Positions 7,713-16,606 of a DNA stretch of 64,000 bases are shown piece by piece. Origin of the DNA: Deinococcus sp. QL22 (lineage in GTDB: Bacteria; Deinococcota; Deinococci; Deinococcales; Deinococcaceae); assembly GCF_023370075.1 (NCBI RefSeq), contig NZ_CP097149.1, positions 1,636,501-1,700,500 of the forward strand, given 5' to 3'. The translations under genes were made by a program, and so were the position numbers. Numbering within the stretch: the stretch's first letter is position 1; each line of letters begins with the position of its first letter. The notes beneath the pieces are model-generated. The model did no database searches and was not told the origin of the DNA. It saw nothing but the letters and a program-made list of their open reading frames with translations.

Positions 7713-8385
7713 AACATCTCCTCGCCTTCCAACCTGACAAATCAGGGCTGGAATGGCGAGCTTTCGTCTCTACTTCACGCCGTCCAGTTTTTGGGGGGCA
7801 CTCCACTGTTGGAGCACCCCGACACCCTCATTCCAGATGTCGTGTTGCTGGACATCAATATGCCGAAGATGAATGGGTTTGAGGTCTTGGCTGCCCTGAA
7901 GCAACACCCTCGCCTGCAGACGATCCCCGTTGTGATGCTGTCCACTTCTCCGAACTCTGAAGACGTGACTCAGGCCTACACGCTGCACGCCAGCGGGTAC
8001 CTGATCAAATCCGTCCGGTTCCAAACCTCGCTGAAACAAGTCGAGACCTTTATTGATTTTTGGCTGAAGCAGCGAACAATCCATTGAGGCAGGGTGAACT
8101 GAGCGTGTTCCCAATCCACTGTTCATACAGGCCATCAACAAAAAACCCGCCAATCATCGCGGAGCAGCTGATGGAAAGCTCTACTCCCGCCGAAGCGTGC
8201 GCGAACCAGAGCAGGGGAGGGGGCCGAATCGCTGCGGACAACTTCGGATCTCTGCCCAAGCTGGAGCGGGGGCGATGAGAGCTCTGACTTTTCCTCTGCG
8301 AGAGTTGCGTCAGAACCGGAGCTTTAGGCTGAGCCATGACACTCAGTTCTGCCCCTTGCTTGTGGCGTGTTCAGCCCTGCACCCC

Positions 8386-8610
8386 ATGAGGGAGAGCGAA
8401 TGGCGCGCTTGGTTGGAGAGTTTGCCTTCCACTCGCCCTCACCTCCACGAAGTGGGAGCAGAGCTGGAGCGGCAAGCGGTGGTCACTGAAGCCCAATTGA
8501 GGGCCGCCATCTGGCAAGGCAACAAGGCACAGGAGCGGGCCGCCCGAATTCAACTGAATGAACTCAACAGCAAATTGCTGCTGATCCACGCCCGCGTGCG
8601 GGTGAACTGA
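8386..8610 (+). CDS. Small helical protein, copy 1, 74 aa
   Basis: ATG 8386 starts MRESEWRAWLESLPSTRPHL. It was preferred over upstream frames because the paralog at 17618-17845 (MKTGEWAAWVNHLPAEPSEL) aligns from this residue. Both end in a conserved LNSKLLLIHARV / LNSKLLWLQRQV helix. The central region is a long amphipathic helix (VGAELERQAVVTEAQLRAAI). No family is recognised. The ~300 bp upstream (8088-8385) hold only a short copy of the island repeat (8181-8200). Confidence 0.6.
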   Translation: MRESEWRAWLESLPSTRPHLHEVGAELERQAVVTEAQLRAAIWQGNKAQERAARIQLNELNSKLLLIHARVRVN

Positions 8611-8681
8611 TCTTTCCCGTCACCCCCGCTTTGACTCCGACTCTTCGGCTGCATGGCGGGGGTGCTGTGGCAGCATGACCC

Positions 8682-8834
8682 ATGCCTGCTGGTGTCAAGA
8701 TCACCATTGCCCTCACTGCTGAAGAACTCCGCCGCGCAGAGGCCGCGGCCCAGCGCACCGCCCTGAGCCTGGAGGCATCTGGACGCAATGCCGTCCTGAA
8801 CGCCTGCCGTGACATCCAGCTGGCGTTGCCTTAG
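8682..8834 (+). CDS. Small hypothetical protein, 50 aa
   Basis: ATG 8682 gives 50 residues: MPAGVKITIALTAEELRRAE, then AAQRTALSLEASGRNAVLNA. A short beta strand followed by helices is compatible with a ribbon-helix-helix DNA-binding protein, although the length is minimal. Its 3' end overlaps the possible start of the next gene by 26 bp, suggesting translational coupling. Confidence 0.4.
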   Translation: MPAGVKITIALTAEELRRAEAAAQRTALSLEASGRNAVLNACRDIQLALP

Positions 8835-9417
8835 TACAAACTCGCACCAACTCACGCATATCCATAAAAAAGCTGCCTCCGAGGACAAGGTCTGGACAGA
8901 GGAAGAACTCCGCGAGCGTGGCCTCCCCTTGTATTGGAGCCGGGCCTGGGTAGGCGATGAGTTGGCGCGTAGGCACAGCCACGCCGAAATTGCCATCAAT
9001 GCGGGAGGGTACCGAGTGATGGCAGTCAGCAAACACCTGCGCCGCATCCACGGCATTGTCCAGATAGAGCAGAAGACGCTGGGGCAGCAGCAAGACATTT
9101 ACGCCCGCATCGCGCAAGGGGCCACCCGTGAGCAGATCATGCAGGAATTCCGGCTGAGCGAATTTGGGGCCGCCAAGTACTTCCAGTTGGCCGAGGCCGA
9201 GCAGGAACTGAAATTGCGATTCCGGCAGGAGATCGAGCGCGTGACCTGGCCGGCGACCCGGCCTGAAATTGTTCAAGCCCTGTTTGTCGAAGCGGCCCAC
9301 CGCACCACCAACTGGCTCAGCGTGCGGATGAAGAAGGGTTGGCTAGTGCGCCTTCAGCAAGGGGTGTATGAGCCGAGTGTGGAGTTCTTGAAGTCCCTCC
9401 CTCGTCAGACTGATTAG
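8809..9417 (+). CDS. Hypothetical protein, probably DNA-binding, ~200 aa
   Basis: The most upstream usable start is GTG 8809. The first ~25 residues are unconvincing, and the reliable part begins near EDKVWTEEELRERGLPLYWS. The sequence is helical, with two stretches that look like helix-turn-helix units: ARRHSHAEIAINAGGYRVMA and IAQGATREQIMQEFRLSEFG (G-AT-EQI and F-LSEFGAAKYF). Repeated HTH-like units followed by Arg-rich helices suggest DNA binding, but no named family is recognised. It overlaps the preceding small gene, so the two may form one operon. Confidence 0.5.
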   Translation: MTSSWRCLSTNSHQLTHIHKKAASEDKVWTEEELRERGLPLYWSRAWVGDELARRHSHAEIAINAGGYRVMAVSKHLRRIHGIVQIEQKTLGQQQDIYARIAQGATREQIMQEFRLSEFGAAKYFQLAEAEQELKLRFRQEIERVTWPATRPEIVQALFVEAAHRTTNWLSVRMKKGWLVRLQQGVYEPSVEFLKSLPRQTD

Positions 9418-9563
9418 AAGGACTAACTCAAATGGATTGTTAGAATTTTGTTAGAAGCCGTAAATTGAGATGTCTCTACCAGTCAGCGAGTGCTCACTGC
9501 CTGCCATACCCGTCCAACCAGACTCATCTATGCCTTATCTGGGCGGCCACTCAGGAGACACCC

Positions 9564-9957
9564 ATGAAGAACCACACGCAAGGCTTTACCCTGATCGAAC
9601 TCCTCATCGTGATCGTTATTATCGGGATTCTGGCTGCAGTCTTGATCCCTAACCTGTTGGGAGCCCGCAAGAGCGCTACTGTCCGTGCAGGACAAGCCCA
9701 CAACACCAACGTATACAAGGCCGCTGTTGCTTCTTTGGCTGACAGCAGCAGCGAAACTGCGGGAACTATCGTGACCGACCTCGGCGGCGCTGATTGCGCA
9801 GACAGTGTTACTGGTACCTTCAGCGTTTCTGCAGCCCCCACGGGTACGACCTCTTGTATCGTTGGCCGCAGTGGGTGACGACGACTTCACCGTCACCACC
9901 GTCATGAGCGCCGCTGGCAACTCCAAAACCTTCCTCAACGGCAAAGAAACTCCCTGA
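9564..9957 (+). pseudogene. Type IV pilin-like protein with a late frameshift
   Basis: ATG 9564 follows CAGGAG. The class III signal is textbook: a short basic leader, then GFTLIELLIVIVIIGILAA with Glu at +5 of the mature protein. The sequence continues as a pilin helix (LIPNLLGARKSATVRAGQAH) and a small globular head with two Cys. The frame stops at 9876-9878 (VGRSG). If one extra C near 9863 is removed, the frame continues VGAVGDDDFTVTTVM and ends ETP with TGA at 9955-9957, directly before a terminator. The gene is probably frameshifted, or there is a sequencing error. Confidence 0.75.
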
Positions 9958-9974
9958 GCTAACCCAGCTTTTAG

Positions 9975-9997
9975 CCGCCCTTCGGGGCGGTTTTTTT
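9975..9997 (+). terminator. Intrinsic terminator after the pilin gene
   Basis: The stem CCGCCC / GGGCGG with a TTCG tetraloop is followed by seven T. It lies 18 bp after the restored pilin stop, which supports the longer reading of that gene. Confidence 0.9.
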
Positions 9998-10001
9998 ACC
10001 G

Positions 10002-10508
10002 CTATGCCGGGGGCAGGCGGCGCTCGAGCACCCAGCCGTTGGGGGTCTGGGCCAGTTGCACCGCTGACCACACCGTCACCCCCTGCAGTTCCAACCGGCT
10101 GCGGCCTCCCGCTGGGGTGCGTTCAACGCCCGTCACCACAGCGATGACGTTCAGCTGCCGGGAGACCGCCAGTAAGAGCACTTCCAGCTCGGTGATGCCC
10201 TCAGCCAACTGTTCAGTGACGAGGATGGCATCTCCCGTGACATCTGGGTCGAGGTTCAGCAGCGTCCAGTGTCCGCTCTGAGCGTCCGGCGTGGCATTCA
10301 AGGTCGGCACGCCGCGGGCCTCACTCAACAGGGAGGCCAGGTGCGCAGCACTGGGGAGCGCGATCACGGCGGCGAACTCGGGCAGCAGGGCGCTGAAACG
10401 GTCGGCGACCCCGGCCCAATCCTGGAGTTCTAAGCGGGCCAGACGGGCCGCAAGCGTGTCCTCTGAGCGCAGGGCCGCCGCGATGACGTTCTGGAAGTGA
10501 AGGAGCAT
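10002..10508 (-). CDS. Phosphoribosyltransferase-like protein, 168 aa
   Basis: The ATG at 10508 gives a protein with alternating strands and helices. The central ALLPEFAAVIALPSAAHLASLL and the stretch DAILVTEQLAEGITELEVLL occupy the positions of the phosphoribosyltransferase hydrophobic strand and PRPP loop (consensus roughly VLVVDDVxxTG). Here the acidic pair is replaced by T-E and the loop is poorly conserved. It could be a diverged, non-catalytic relative of adenine or orotate phosphoribosyltransferases. It is convergent with the pilin gene, and the pilin terminator sits just past its stop. Confidence 0.45.
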   Translation of the reverse strand: MLLHFQNVIAAALRSEDTLAARLARLELQDWAGVADRFSALLPEFAAVIALPSAAHLASLLSEARGVPTLNATPDAQSGHWTLLNLDPDVTGDAILVTEQLAEGITELEVLLLAVSRQLNVIAVVTGVERTPAGGRSRLELQGVTVWSAVQLAQTPNGWVLERRLPPA

Positions 10509-10806
10509 TCGCTGAGCATACGGGCTGGGAGGCTCCCGGCGAAGAGGGACACGCTTCCGTCCGTCTGGACGCTGCCGCGGCTGACGCTAAAGCGGGCTGC
10601 CGCTGTGCTCTCACTCTTGACAGCGCCCCTGCCCCAGCTTCGGCTGTAGTCATTTGTTTTATTTAAGAAAGGGACTATGTGTCAGTCCCCAAATTAAGTC
10701 GAGTGGGCAGGACAGCAGCCTCTCAGGCTCAGGTGCTGGCGTGCTTCAACGATAGCCTCTCACGCCCACTTCACTGTCCTCAGGCCCAGTGTGTTCCAGT
10801 ACAGCG

Positions 10807-11289
10807 ATGAAACCCCTTACCCCTGCCTACACTCTGTTCGCCGTCCTGGCTTTGGCTCCAGCACCTTACGCAGCGGCAGCCACCCCTCCCACGCTGGTCG
10901 TTGCCGGGTGGAACACCGCCCAACTCGCGACAGCGTCCTACGCCATCTTGGAGCCTCAGGTTGAAGGCAACAGCAATTTGGTGAGCGCCGAACAGCGCAG
11001 CAGCATCCTCGCGGCCATGAAGCGGGATTCAGCGGGCGCCATTGTTCGCCGGTATCCGAGCGCCAAGATCGTGGAGGTGGCCACGCCTGGTGCCATCAAT
11101 GTCACGCCCACGTTCGTCGCTCCCAACAGCCTGGTGCCGTGGGCCAAGCTGGGCGGACGGCTCGCCTTTCAGTTGCCTGAGGGCCAACAGATGGTCGTGC
11201 AAGAAACTTTCGGCCTGGGAACTCTGTTTCAGCACGGCGGTGAGTTCGTCAATTTTATGTATGACACACTGGCCAAGCGCCTGCCCTAA
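10807..11289 (+). CDS. Exported hypothetical protein, 160 aa
   Basis: ATG 10807 gives a signal peptide (MKPLTPAYTLFAVLALAPAP, cleavage likely after AAAA near residue 25). The mature part, TLVVAGWNTAQLATASYAIL onward, contains an LVSAEQRSSILAAMKRDSAG helix and ends in a hydrophobic GGEFVNFMYDTLAKRLP tail. No domain is recognised. The 298 bp upstream (10509-10806) contain a copy of the CCAGCTTCGGCTG-type island sequence at about 10630 and an AT-rich stretch that may be its promoter. Confidence 0.55.
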   Translation: MKPLTPAYTLFAVLALAPAPYAAAATPPTLVVAGWNTAQLATASYAILEPQVEGNSNLVSAEQRSSILAAMKRDSAGAIVRRYPSAKIVEVATPGAINVTPTFVAPNSLVPWAKLGGRLAFQLPEGQQMVVQETFGLGTLFQHGGEFVNFMYDTLAKRLP

Positions 11290-11468
11290 TCGAAGTGGCT
11301 CTCTTGCCTTGTTTTAGTCCGCGACTCACTTGCTTCCCCTATCGATTCCGGTTTAAATCGGAGTTGCCGCCATGAGCCGTTGTGGCAAGCTGATGTATCG
11401 CACTCGCTGCCAACCCGCACGGAGCCGCGCCTTGAGTTCTTTGGTCGTCTTGGCACAAAAATTGCCTA

Positions 11469-12630
11469 GTACAGCGTTTTGCAATTTAGTAGAGTTAGTT
11501 ATGCCTCGCCCTCTGCTGTACAAAGTGGAATTGAGCCCTGAGCAGGAACAGACTCTCAAAGCCATCACAACGAAAGGGACCCACAAGGCGCGGGTCATGA
11601 CCCGCGCTCAGATCTTGCTGATGGCCCATCGGCAACTGGGTGATCTGGCGATCAAGGAAGCCCTGGGGATCAGTGTGCAGATGGTGCAGTCGATCCGAAA
11701 ACACTTCGTGCTCGGAGGGTTGGACGCGGCGCTCTATGATGCCCCGCATACCGGCCGACCCGCGAAATTTACGGGCCAGGATCGGGCGGCCATCACGGCA
11801 CTGGCGTGCCGTGAGGCCCCGACAGGCCATGCCCAGTGGAGTATTCGCCTGCTGGCTGAAAAAGCCGTGGAATTGAACGTGGTGGACGGCATTGCGCCGT
11901 CCACGGTGTTCTACATCCTGAAAAAAACGCGGTCCAGCCGCACCGCAAAAGGTAGTGGTGCATCGCGCAGCTGACGGCAAAATTCCTGTGTGAGATGGAG
12001 CGTGTCCTCGACGTGTATGTCCGGCCCTACGATGAGTGCTTCCCGGTGTTGTGCTTCGATGAGCAGCCCTGTTTCCTGATCGGCGACGTGATGGCCCCGG
12101 TTCCAATGGAACCGGGACGAGTTGCAAAGCAAGATTATGAATACGAACGATTCGGGAGCGGCGCGGTGCTGCTCGCGGTGGAGCCTCGGACGGGTCGACG
12201 GTTCGTCAAGGTGTGTGCCCGACGAACGGCCGAGGAGTACACGGCGTTGATGCAGGAGTTAGAACAGGCCTATCCAGAGGCGGTTCAGATCACCCTGGTG
12301 CAGGACAACCTCAATACCCACCATGGGGGCAGCTTCTACAAATGGATGTCCCCAGACCAGGCCCACCGGTTGGTGGACCGATTCGAGTGGATCTACACGC
12401 CGAAACACGCCTCTTGGCTGAACATGGCGGAGTTGGAATTCAGCGCTCTTCAGCGGCAGTGTTGACATCGGCGGATTCCTTCGCTGGAACGACTTCGTTC
12501 CGAAGTCGAGGCCTGGGTCGCCGCGCGTTCACGCGCGGCCATCACGCTCAACTGGCAGTTCTCGACTCAGGCCGCCCGACGAACCCTTGGATGCCACTAT
12601 GAAACCATTCGTATTAATTGAACGTCGTAC
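11469..12630 (+). mobile_element. IS630-family element A, nested in element B
   Basis: The ends GTACAGCGTTTTGCAATT and GTACGACGTTCAATTAAT (reverse complement of the right end) are imperfect inverted repeats. They are flanked by TA at 11467-11468 and 12631-12632. Removing the element and one TA precisely rejoins the transposase frame of element B (ATT-CTA-GGC-AAT). Confidence 0.9.
11500..12621 (+). pseudogene. IS630-family transposase A: frameshift plus in-frame stop
   Basis: ATG 11500 gives the N-terminal HTH domain (DLAIKEALGISVQMVQSIRK). An indel near 11945-11958 shifts the frame. The second part (CIAQLTAKFLCEMERVLDVY, CFDEQP, VQDNLNTH, NMAELEFSALQRQC) carries the D-D-E triad but meets TGA at 12463-12465. 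The reading continues naturally afterwards (HRRIPSLERLRSEVEAWVAA, then RRTLGCHYETIRIN) to TGA at 12619-12621. With two lesions the copy is dead. Confidence 0.85.
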
Positions 12631-13560
12631 TAGAATATTGCGCTTGACGTACGCCCAGACCTTCTCAATGGGATTCAACTCTGGGGAATAGGGCGGCAAA
12701 TAAACCAAGGTCAGCCGTTCTACAGTTTCCACGAAGGCCGATACGGCCTTCGCTCGGTGGATGGCCGCGTTGTCCAGCACCACGACCATCTCGCCTGGAA
12801 CCTGCTTCAAGACATGGTGCAAAAATGCCAGCACATTGTTCGTCTTGCTGGTTCCTGCCTGCGTGTGTTGCAGGAATTGACCCATAGAAGTGATTGCCAA
12901 GGTGGTCGACAACTTCTGCCAACTGGCCGGAAGACGCACGATGGGCGTCTTTCCCTTTGGGGCCCACGTTCGGCGCACCACACCCTTCAGACTGAAACCC
13001 ACCTCATCCAGATACACCAGGGTCGCGCCGAGCGCGACCTTTTTTTTCGACCTCTAGGCGCGTGGTCTGCACCCAGGTTCGCAGTGCCGTCTCGTTCTGC
13101 TCGAGCGCTCCTTTGCTCGGTCGTTGAGGTGAAAACCCGAGGCCATGGAGCAGTTTGCGAACATGATCCGGGTGGTACCACACGCCGAACCGACGACCGA
13201 TGACCTCACGCACGCGAGGCGTCGTCCACGTGTCATCCGGAAACTGGGAGGCGTGAGCACCCTCCTGCAGGAGGGTGCCGATCTGTTGCCGCTGTTCCGG
13301 CGTCAAGCGGCCCGGCCGACCGGGCGTGACGGTGGCTTCCAGACCACCCTGCTTGTTGAGACGCTGCTTCCAGGTGTAAATGGTGTGGATGGAAACGCCG
13401 AACTGATCGGCAATCTGCTGGTTGGATTGACCACCGGCTTGAATCACGGGCAGAGCGGTGAGCCGTCGTTCTTCAAGTTGAGCGCGGGTGTACTTGGAGG
13501 GTTGCCAAAGGGCCATACTTCACCCAAAATAGCAACTTGTATTTGAACCGCTATCAATAA

Positions 13561-14524
13561 GAGACTGTCTGGAAAGCGTGCTGGTTGGGGAATGGCCTGT
13601 AGGATACTCTTTTTTAATGACGCGGCGACCCACCTACCCCAGCGACACCAGCGATGAAGAGTGGGTCATTCTCGGCCCACTGATCCCTGCCCCACGACTT
13701 GGCGGACGGCCTGCTCACCTCGCTCGCCGTGACATCGTCGATGCCATCTTTTACGTGAAACGCGGTGGCGTGTCGTGGCGCATGTTGCCCGCTGACTTCC
13801 CGCACTGGAAAACGGTCTACGATTATTTTCAACAGTGGAACAAACATGGCCTGTGGGCGCGCGTCAATGACACGCTCCGCGTCCGCACGCGAGAGGCTGT
13901 GGGACGCAATGCGGTGCCCACAGCGGGGATCGTCGATTCGAGGAGCGTGAAGACCTCGCAACAAGGGGGGTCCGAGGGTACGACAGTGGCAAGAAAGTCA
14001 ACGGACGAAAACATCACCTGATCGTTGATCCTCAGGGCTTGCTGCTGGGGGTCAAGGTCTTGCCCGCGAAGATCACCGATCGGGAAGGCAGCCAGCAACT
14101 CCTGCAGGAGTTGCGCCAGAACCAGCCCCAGATGAAGCTCCATCTGTTCGCCGACGGTGGAGACACAGGCAAATGGGAGGGCTGGGTCAAAACGACCCTC
14201 GGCGACACCGGAGAGACCTTCTCAGCGCTCCGATGCCAATACCCGGGGGTATTGGCTCCCAGAGGGGCAGAAACTGACGGAGGAGCAGATCAAAACTTTT
14301 CGTGGCCACCGTGGCTTCGTGGTCATCAAGAAGCGTTGGGTCGTGGAGCGCAGCTTCGCCTGGCTGTCCTTTGACCGTCGACTCAACCGTGAATATGACC
14401 TGCTCCCCCAGACCACTGAAGCCTTTATTTTCCTGGCTTTCATTCGTTGTATGATTCGCAGACTCACTGTTTTTGCCCAGCCAACCGCAGTTTCTCTCTG
14501 ATCCCTGCCTTTCCAGACAGTCTC
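13561..14524 (+). mobile_element. IS5-family (IS427-like) element
   Basis: A perfect 16-bp inverted repeat GAGACTGTCTGGAAAG occupies 13561-13576 and, inverted, 14509-14524. The TAA at 13558-13560 and 14525-14527 is the target duplication. It inserted exactly beside the outer TA of IS630 element B, so it is probably younger than that element. Confidence 0.9.
13617..14501 (+). pseudogene. IS5-family transposase with two frame changes
   Basis: ATG 13617 starts the N-terminal DUF4096-like part (SDEEWVILGPLIP, then FYVKRGGVSWRMLPADFPHW). The catalytic first Asp is in GIVDSRSVKTSQQG. At a G6 run (about 13964) the frame changes to give YDSGKKVNGRKHHLIVD. IS427-group elements can use a programmed -1 shift here, so this junction might be natural. 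A second change near 14210-14220 then gives SDANTRGYWLPEGQ and ends with VIKKRWVVERSFAWLSFDRR, which contains the last catalytic residues. The second shift is not expected in a functional copy. Confidence 0.85.
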
Positions 14525-14836
14525 TAAAGCTGTTGAACAGTACCAGCCCCCACCCCAGCTTCGGCTGTGGGTAGGGGCGTTTTGCGGGTTTTTCCGGCCC
14601 CACAGCGGCGGTACAAGAGACCCGTCCGGCCCGTCCCGCGATGCTGACCTAGCGCAGACAGGGCGGACGCTCATTGGAAGAATCAGTGACGGCCCCCAAG
14701 AACAGGGCGATCAAGAACTGAATTCACCTGACGCGGCAGCCTCTAGCTCAAAGGTGGCCACTTGATAGCCATGTTTGGCAGGAGTGAACTGAAGATTCCT
14801 GAGAATAAGAATCTGCTGGTTATAGACAATGGCATC

Positions 14837-16105
14837 CTGATGGCCTGACACAATTTATGAGAAAGCGTCCCCGGTAGGGGACACTTTCTGTTTGTGAAGA
14901 CCGAAAATGCCACCGGGGACGCCCCCCGACTGTACCAAGCGATCCTGCCCCACCTCCACCCCGCCCTGTGGAACGACGTCCGCAACGCCCGTACGCTGGC
15001 CTGGATGGTCAGCGGCTTGGTGCTGTCCCAGAGCGTTTCCATTCCCTCCTGGCTGCCGCACATCCACTCCCAGGCCACGGTCGCCCAGAGCACCGAACGT
15101 CGCTGCCGACGGTGGCTGGAGAATCCAGCCATCGCCCCTGGCAGTGTGTATGGCCCCCTGATTACCCGAGCCTTGCGGGATTGGGGCCCGCATTCCTGAC
15201 GCTGGCGCTGGACACCAGCATCCTGTTCGGACGCTTCTGTCTGATCCGGGTGGCCGTCCTCTACCGGGGACGCGCGGTACCGCTCGTCTCCCGCGTCCTA
15301 GAGCATGCCAGTGCTCAGGTCGGCACCGAACAACTCCTGCCTGTCCTCGCCGAGGTCAAAGGCCTGCTGGATTTTCTTGGGCTGCACGATGTTCGACTCC
15401 TGGCGGATCGGGGTTTTGCGACACGGCCTTGATGGGCTGGCTCCGCGTCTGCGGATGGCACTTCCGCATCCGCATCAAATCGAGCCTGATTCTGGCCGCT
15501 CCAGACGGGCAACGGGTCTGCACCATCGGGGAAATCAAACTCGCAGCGCGCGAAACGCGCTGCTTCCACAACGTCACGATCACCGGACACCGATTTGGGC
15601 CGGTGCATGTGGCTCTGGGCCGTCCACGGACGGCCCAGAGCAGTGGCAGGTGGTGAGCGATGAACCCACCAGTCGTGCAACGTTTGCTGAGTACGGCGAG
15701 CGCTTCCAAATAGAGGAAGGATTCTTGGATGATAAGAGTGGCCTCTTCGGTCTGGAGGACTCCAAACTGCGTGATGCCGCCAGCCTCGAACGCCTGATCC
15801 TGGTGATCTCTGTGGCCACGCTCCTGCTCGTCTCCGAAGGACTCCAGCTCGTGCAGCAGGGTGTGCGCAGAACCATTGATCCCCATTGGAACCGCGCCCT
15901 GAGCTATTTGAAACTTGGTTTACGCGGCGTCCACTTCGCGCTGAGCCGGGGGCAGGCAGTACTCAACCGCCTGACGCTCCAAGGAGGCGCCGATCCGGCG
16001 CCTCCCGGACGTCGCAAGAAATCGCATGTCAGTTCTGTGGACGCTTTAGAAGGCGGCTGGGTGCTCAGATTTCGCTCTCCCTCATAAATTGTGTCAGGCC
16101 GTCAG
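14837..16105 (+). mobile_element. IS4-family element with 25-bp ends and 10-bp target duplication
   Basis: The terminal inverted repeats are 25 bp with one mismatch (CTGATGGCCTGACACAATTT at the left; CTGACGGCCTGACACAATTT inverted at the right). The target duplication is CAATGGCATC at 14827-14836 and 16106-16115. A 9-12 bp duplication is usual for IS4 elements. Confidence 0.95.
14894..16087 (+). pseudogene. IS4-family transposase with about three frameshifts
   Basis: Four successive frames make up the protein. The first part (about 14894-15185) includes [20 protein letters not shown]. The second (to about 15430) holds the first catalytic Asp in [20 protein letters not shown] and the second in VRLLADRGF. 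The third (to about 15650) includes [20 protein letters not shown]. The fourth contains [20 protein letters not shown], the Y-R-E-K signature of IS4 transposases, and ends at 16087. Breaks lie near 15190, 15425 and 15630-15655. The copy is not functional. Confidence 0.9.
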
Positions 16106-16334
16106 CAATGGCATCTCCTTCAGCCCAAGTTCCAAGCTGCAAAGAGCAGTGTTGAGCAACAAACAGGGGATGATCACTGCCTAAGATTTTCCACTCTTTG
16201 TAGCTGAGTGTATTCTCTTCACCTTTCACTCGAACGATGACGGTCATGCCGAAGCATATAGGTTGAGTGCACTGTGTGGTGAAGTTGAAAATGAACCGGC
16301 ACGCTATTTATGTGAGGTTCCCTAGAAAATCCAT

Positions 16335-16562
16335 TTAGTAGAGTCTGAGTATGTGAAGTAGAGTAGTTGAGTTAAGTCGGCATTTGCCGCCGTTGGTAGC
16401 GAGAATAGCAACCCAAACACGCCCCGGAAAGCGTGAGATCTCCGTAAAGTTATGAATGTGCACAGAAAAAGGCATTATTAATAGCGTCATAAGTTCAAGA
16501 CATTCTTTAGAGACGCTGGGCTCTTCTTCAGAGCCCCGTCTGTTCCACACGCTAGTCAACAT
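16335..16562 (-). CDS. Possible hypothetical protein, 75 aa, low-GC
   Basis: The frame reads MLTSVWNRRGSEEEPSVSKE, then SVHIHNFTEISRFPGRVWVA and ends in a hydrophobic helix. Codon use is less GC-biased than the surroundings, compatible with recent acquisition. It lies 87 bp upstream of the IS4-split gene in the same direction, so the two may once have been co-transcribed. No family is recognised, and it could be non-coding. Confidence 0.35.
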   Translation of the reverse strand: MLTSVWNRRGSEEEPSVSKECLELMTLLIMPFSVHIHNFTEISRFPGRVWVAILATNGGKCRLNSTTLLHILRLY

Positions 16563-16606
16563 TGCTAACTTTGGGAGTTGTCCATAACGATGCCCTCAAC
16601 TCAGCC

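Larger units (their letters stand above)
6559..7804 (-). mobile_element. IS3-family insertion sequence no. 1
   Basis: Imperfect inverted repeats can be seen: the left end reads TGGCCCCAATGTTTGGACG and the right end (reverse complement) TGCCCCCCAAAAACTGGACG, both followed by a GTAGAGAC block. The flanking duplication ACTGTTGG (8 bp) is longer than the 3-5 bp usual for IS3, so the ends may lie a few bases inside (6561-7800). It carries orfA and orfB on the minus strand. Confidence 0.85.
6420..8087 (+). pseudogene. Single-domain response regulator interrupted by an IS3 element
   Basis: The 5' part (GTG 6420 or ATG 6429) encodes LRVLLIDDDPIDRLLAAEAF and breaks off after AALELL at about 6558. The 3' part resumes at about 7806 with LLEHPDTLIPDVVLLDINMP and ends at 8087. 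Together they give a receiver of about 140 residues with acidic pocket DDD, phospho-acceptor Asp in VVLLDINMP and the conserved Lys in YLIKS. The order and spacing match the intact paralog at 22455-22895. The direct repeat ACTGTTGG at 6551-6558 and 7805-7812 marks the insertion. The gene is inactivated. Confidence 0.85.
11353..13516 (-). pseudogene. IS630-family transposase B: homopolymer frameshift and split by element A
   Basis: The N-terminal part (13516 to about 13040) holds HTH regions (QIADQFGVSIHTIYTWKQRL; TPGRPGRLTPEQRQQIGTLL). At an A8 run (plus-strand T8, about 13040-13047) the frame shifts by +1. The catalytic part then follows (VYLDEVGFSL, VVVLDNAAIHRAK, LPPYSPELNPIEKVWAYVKR), giving a D-D-E triad. 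After YVKRNIL the gene is cut at about 12632 by element A. It resumes at 11468 with GNFCAKTTKELKARLRAGWQ and stops at 11353. Seven A instead of eight would restore the first frame junction. Confidence 0.85.
11342..13557 (-). mobile_element. IS630-family element B, interrupted by element A
   Basis: The ends form imperfect inverted repeats (TCGATTCCGGTTTAAATCGG on the left; TTGATAGCGGTTCAAATACA as reverse complement of the right). They are flanked by TA at 11340-11341 and 13558-13559, as expected for IS630/mariner-type insertion. The element is split at a TA dinucleotide by the second IS630-family copy (11469-12630). Confidence 0.85.
14711..16247 (-). pseudogene. 85-aa hypothetical protein interrupted by the IS4 element
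   Basis: The 5' part (16247-16106) encodes MTVIVRVKGEENTLSYKEWK through LGTWAEGDAI. The 3' part (14826-14711) encodes VYNQQILILRNLQFTPAKHG and ends ASGEFSS-stop. Counting the 10-bp target duplication once gives 86 uninterrupted codons, so the reconstruction is exact. The protein alternates strands and looks like a small beta-sheet fold. Its function is unknown. A lower-GC ORF at 16335-16562 lies just upstream in the same direction. Confidence 0.7.
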
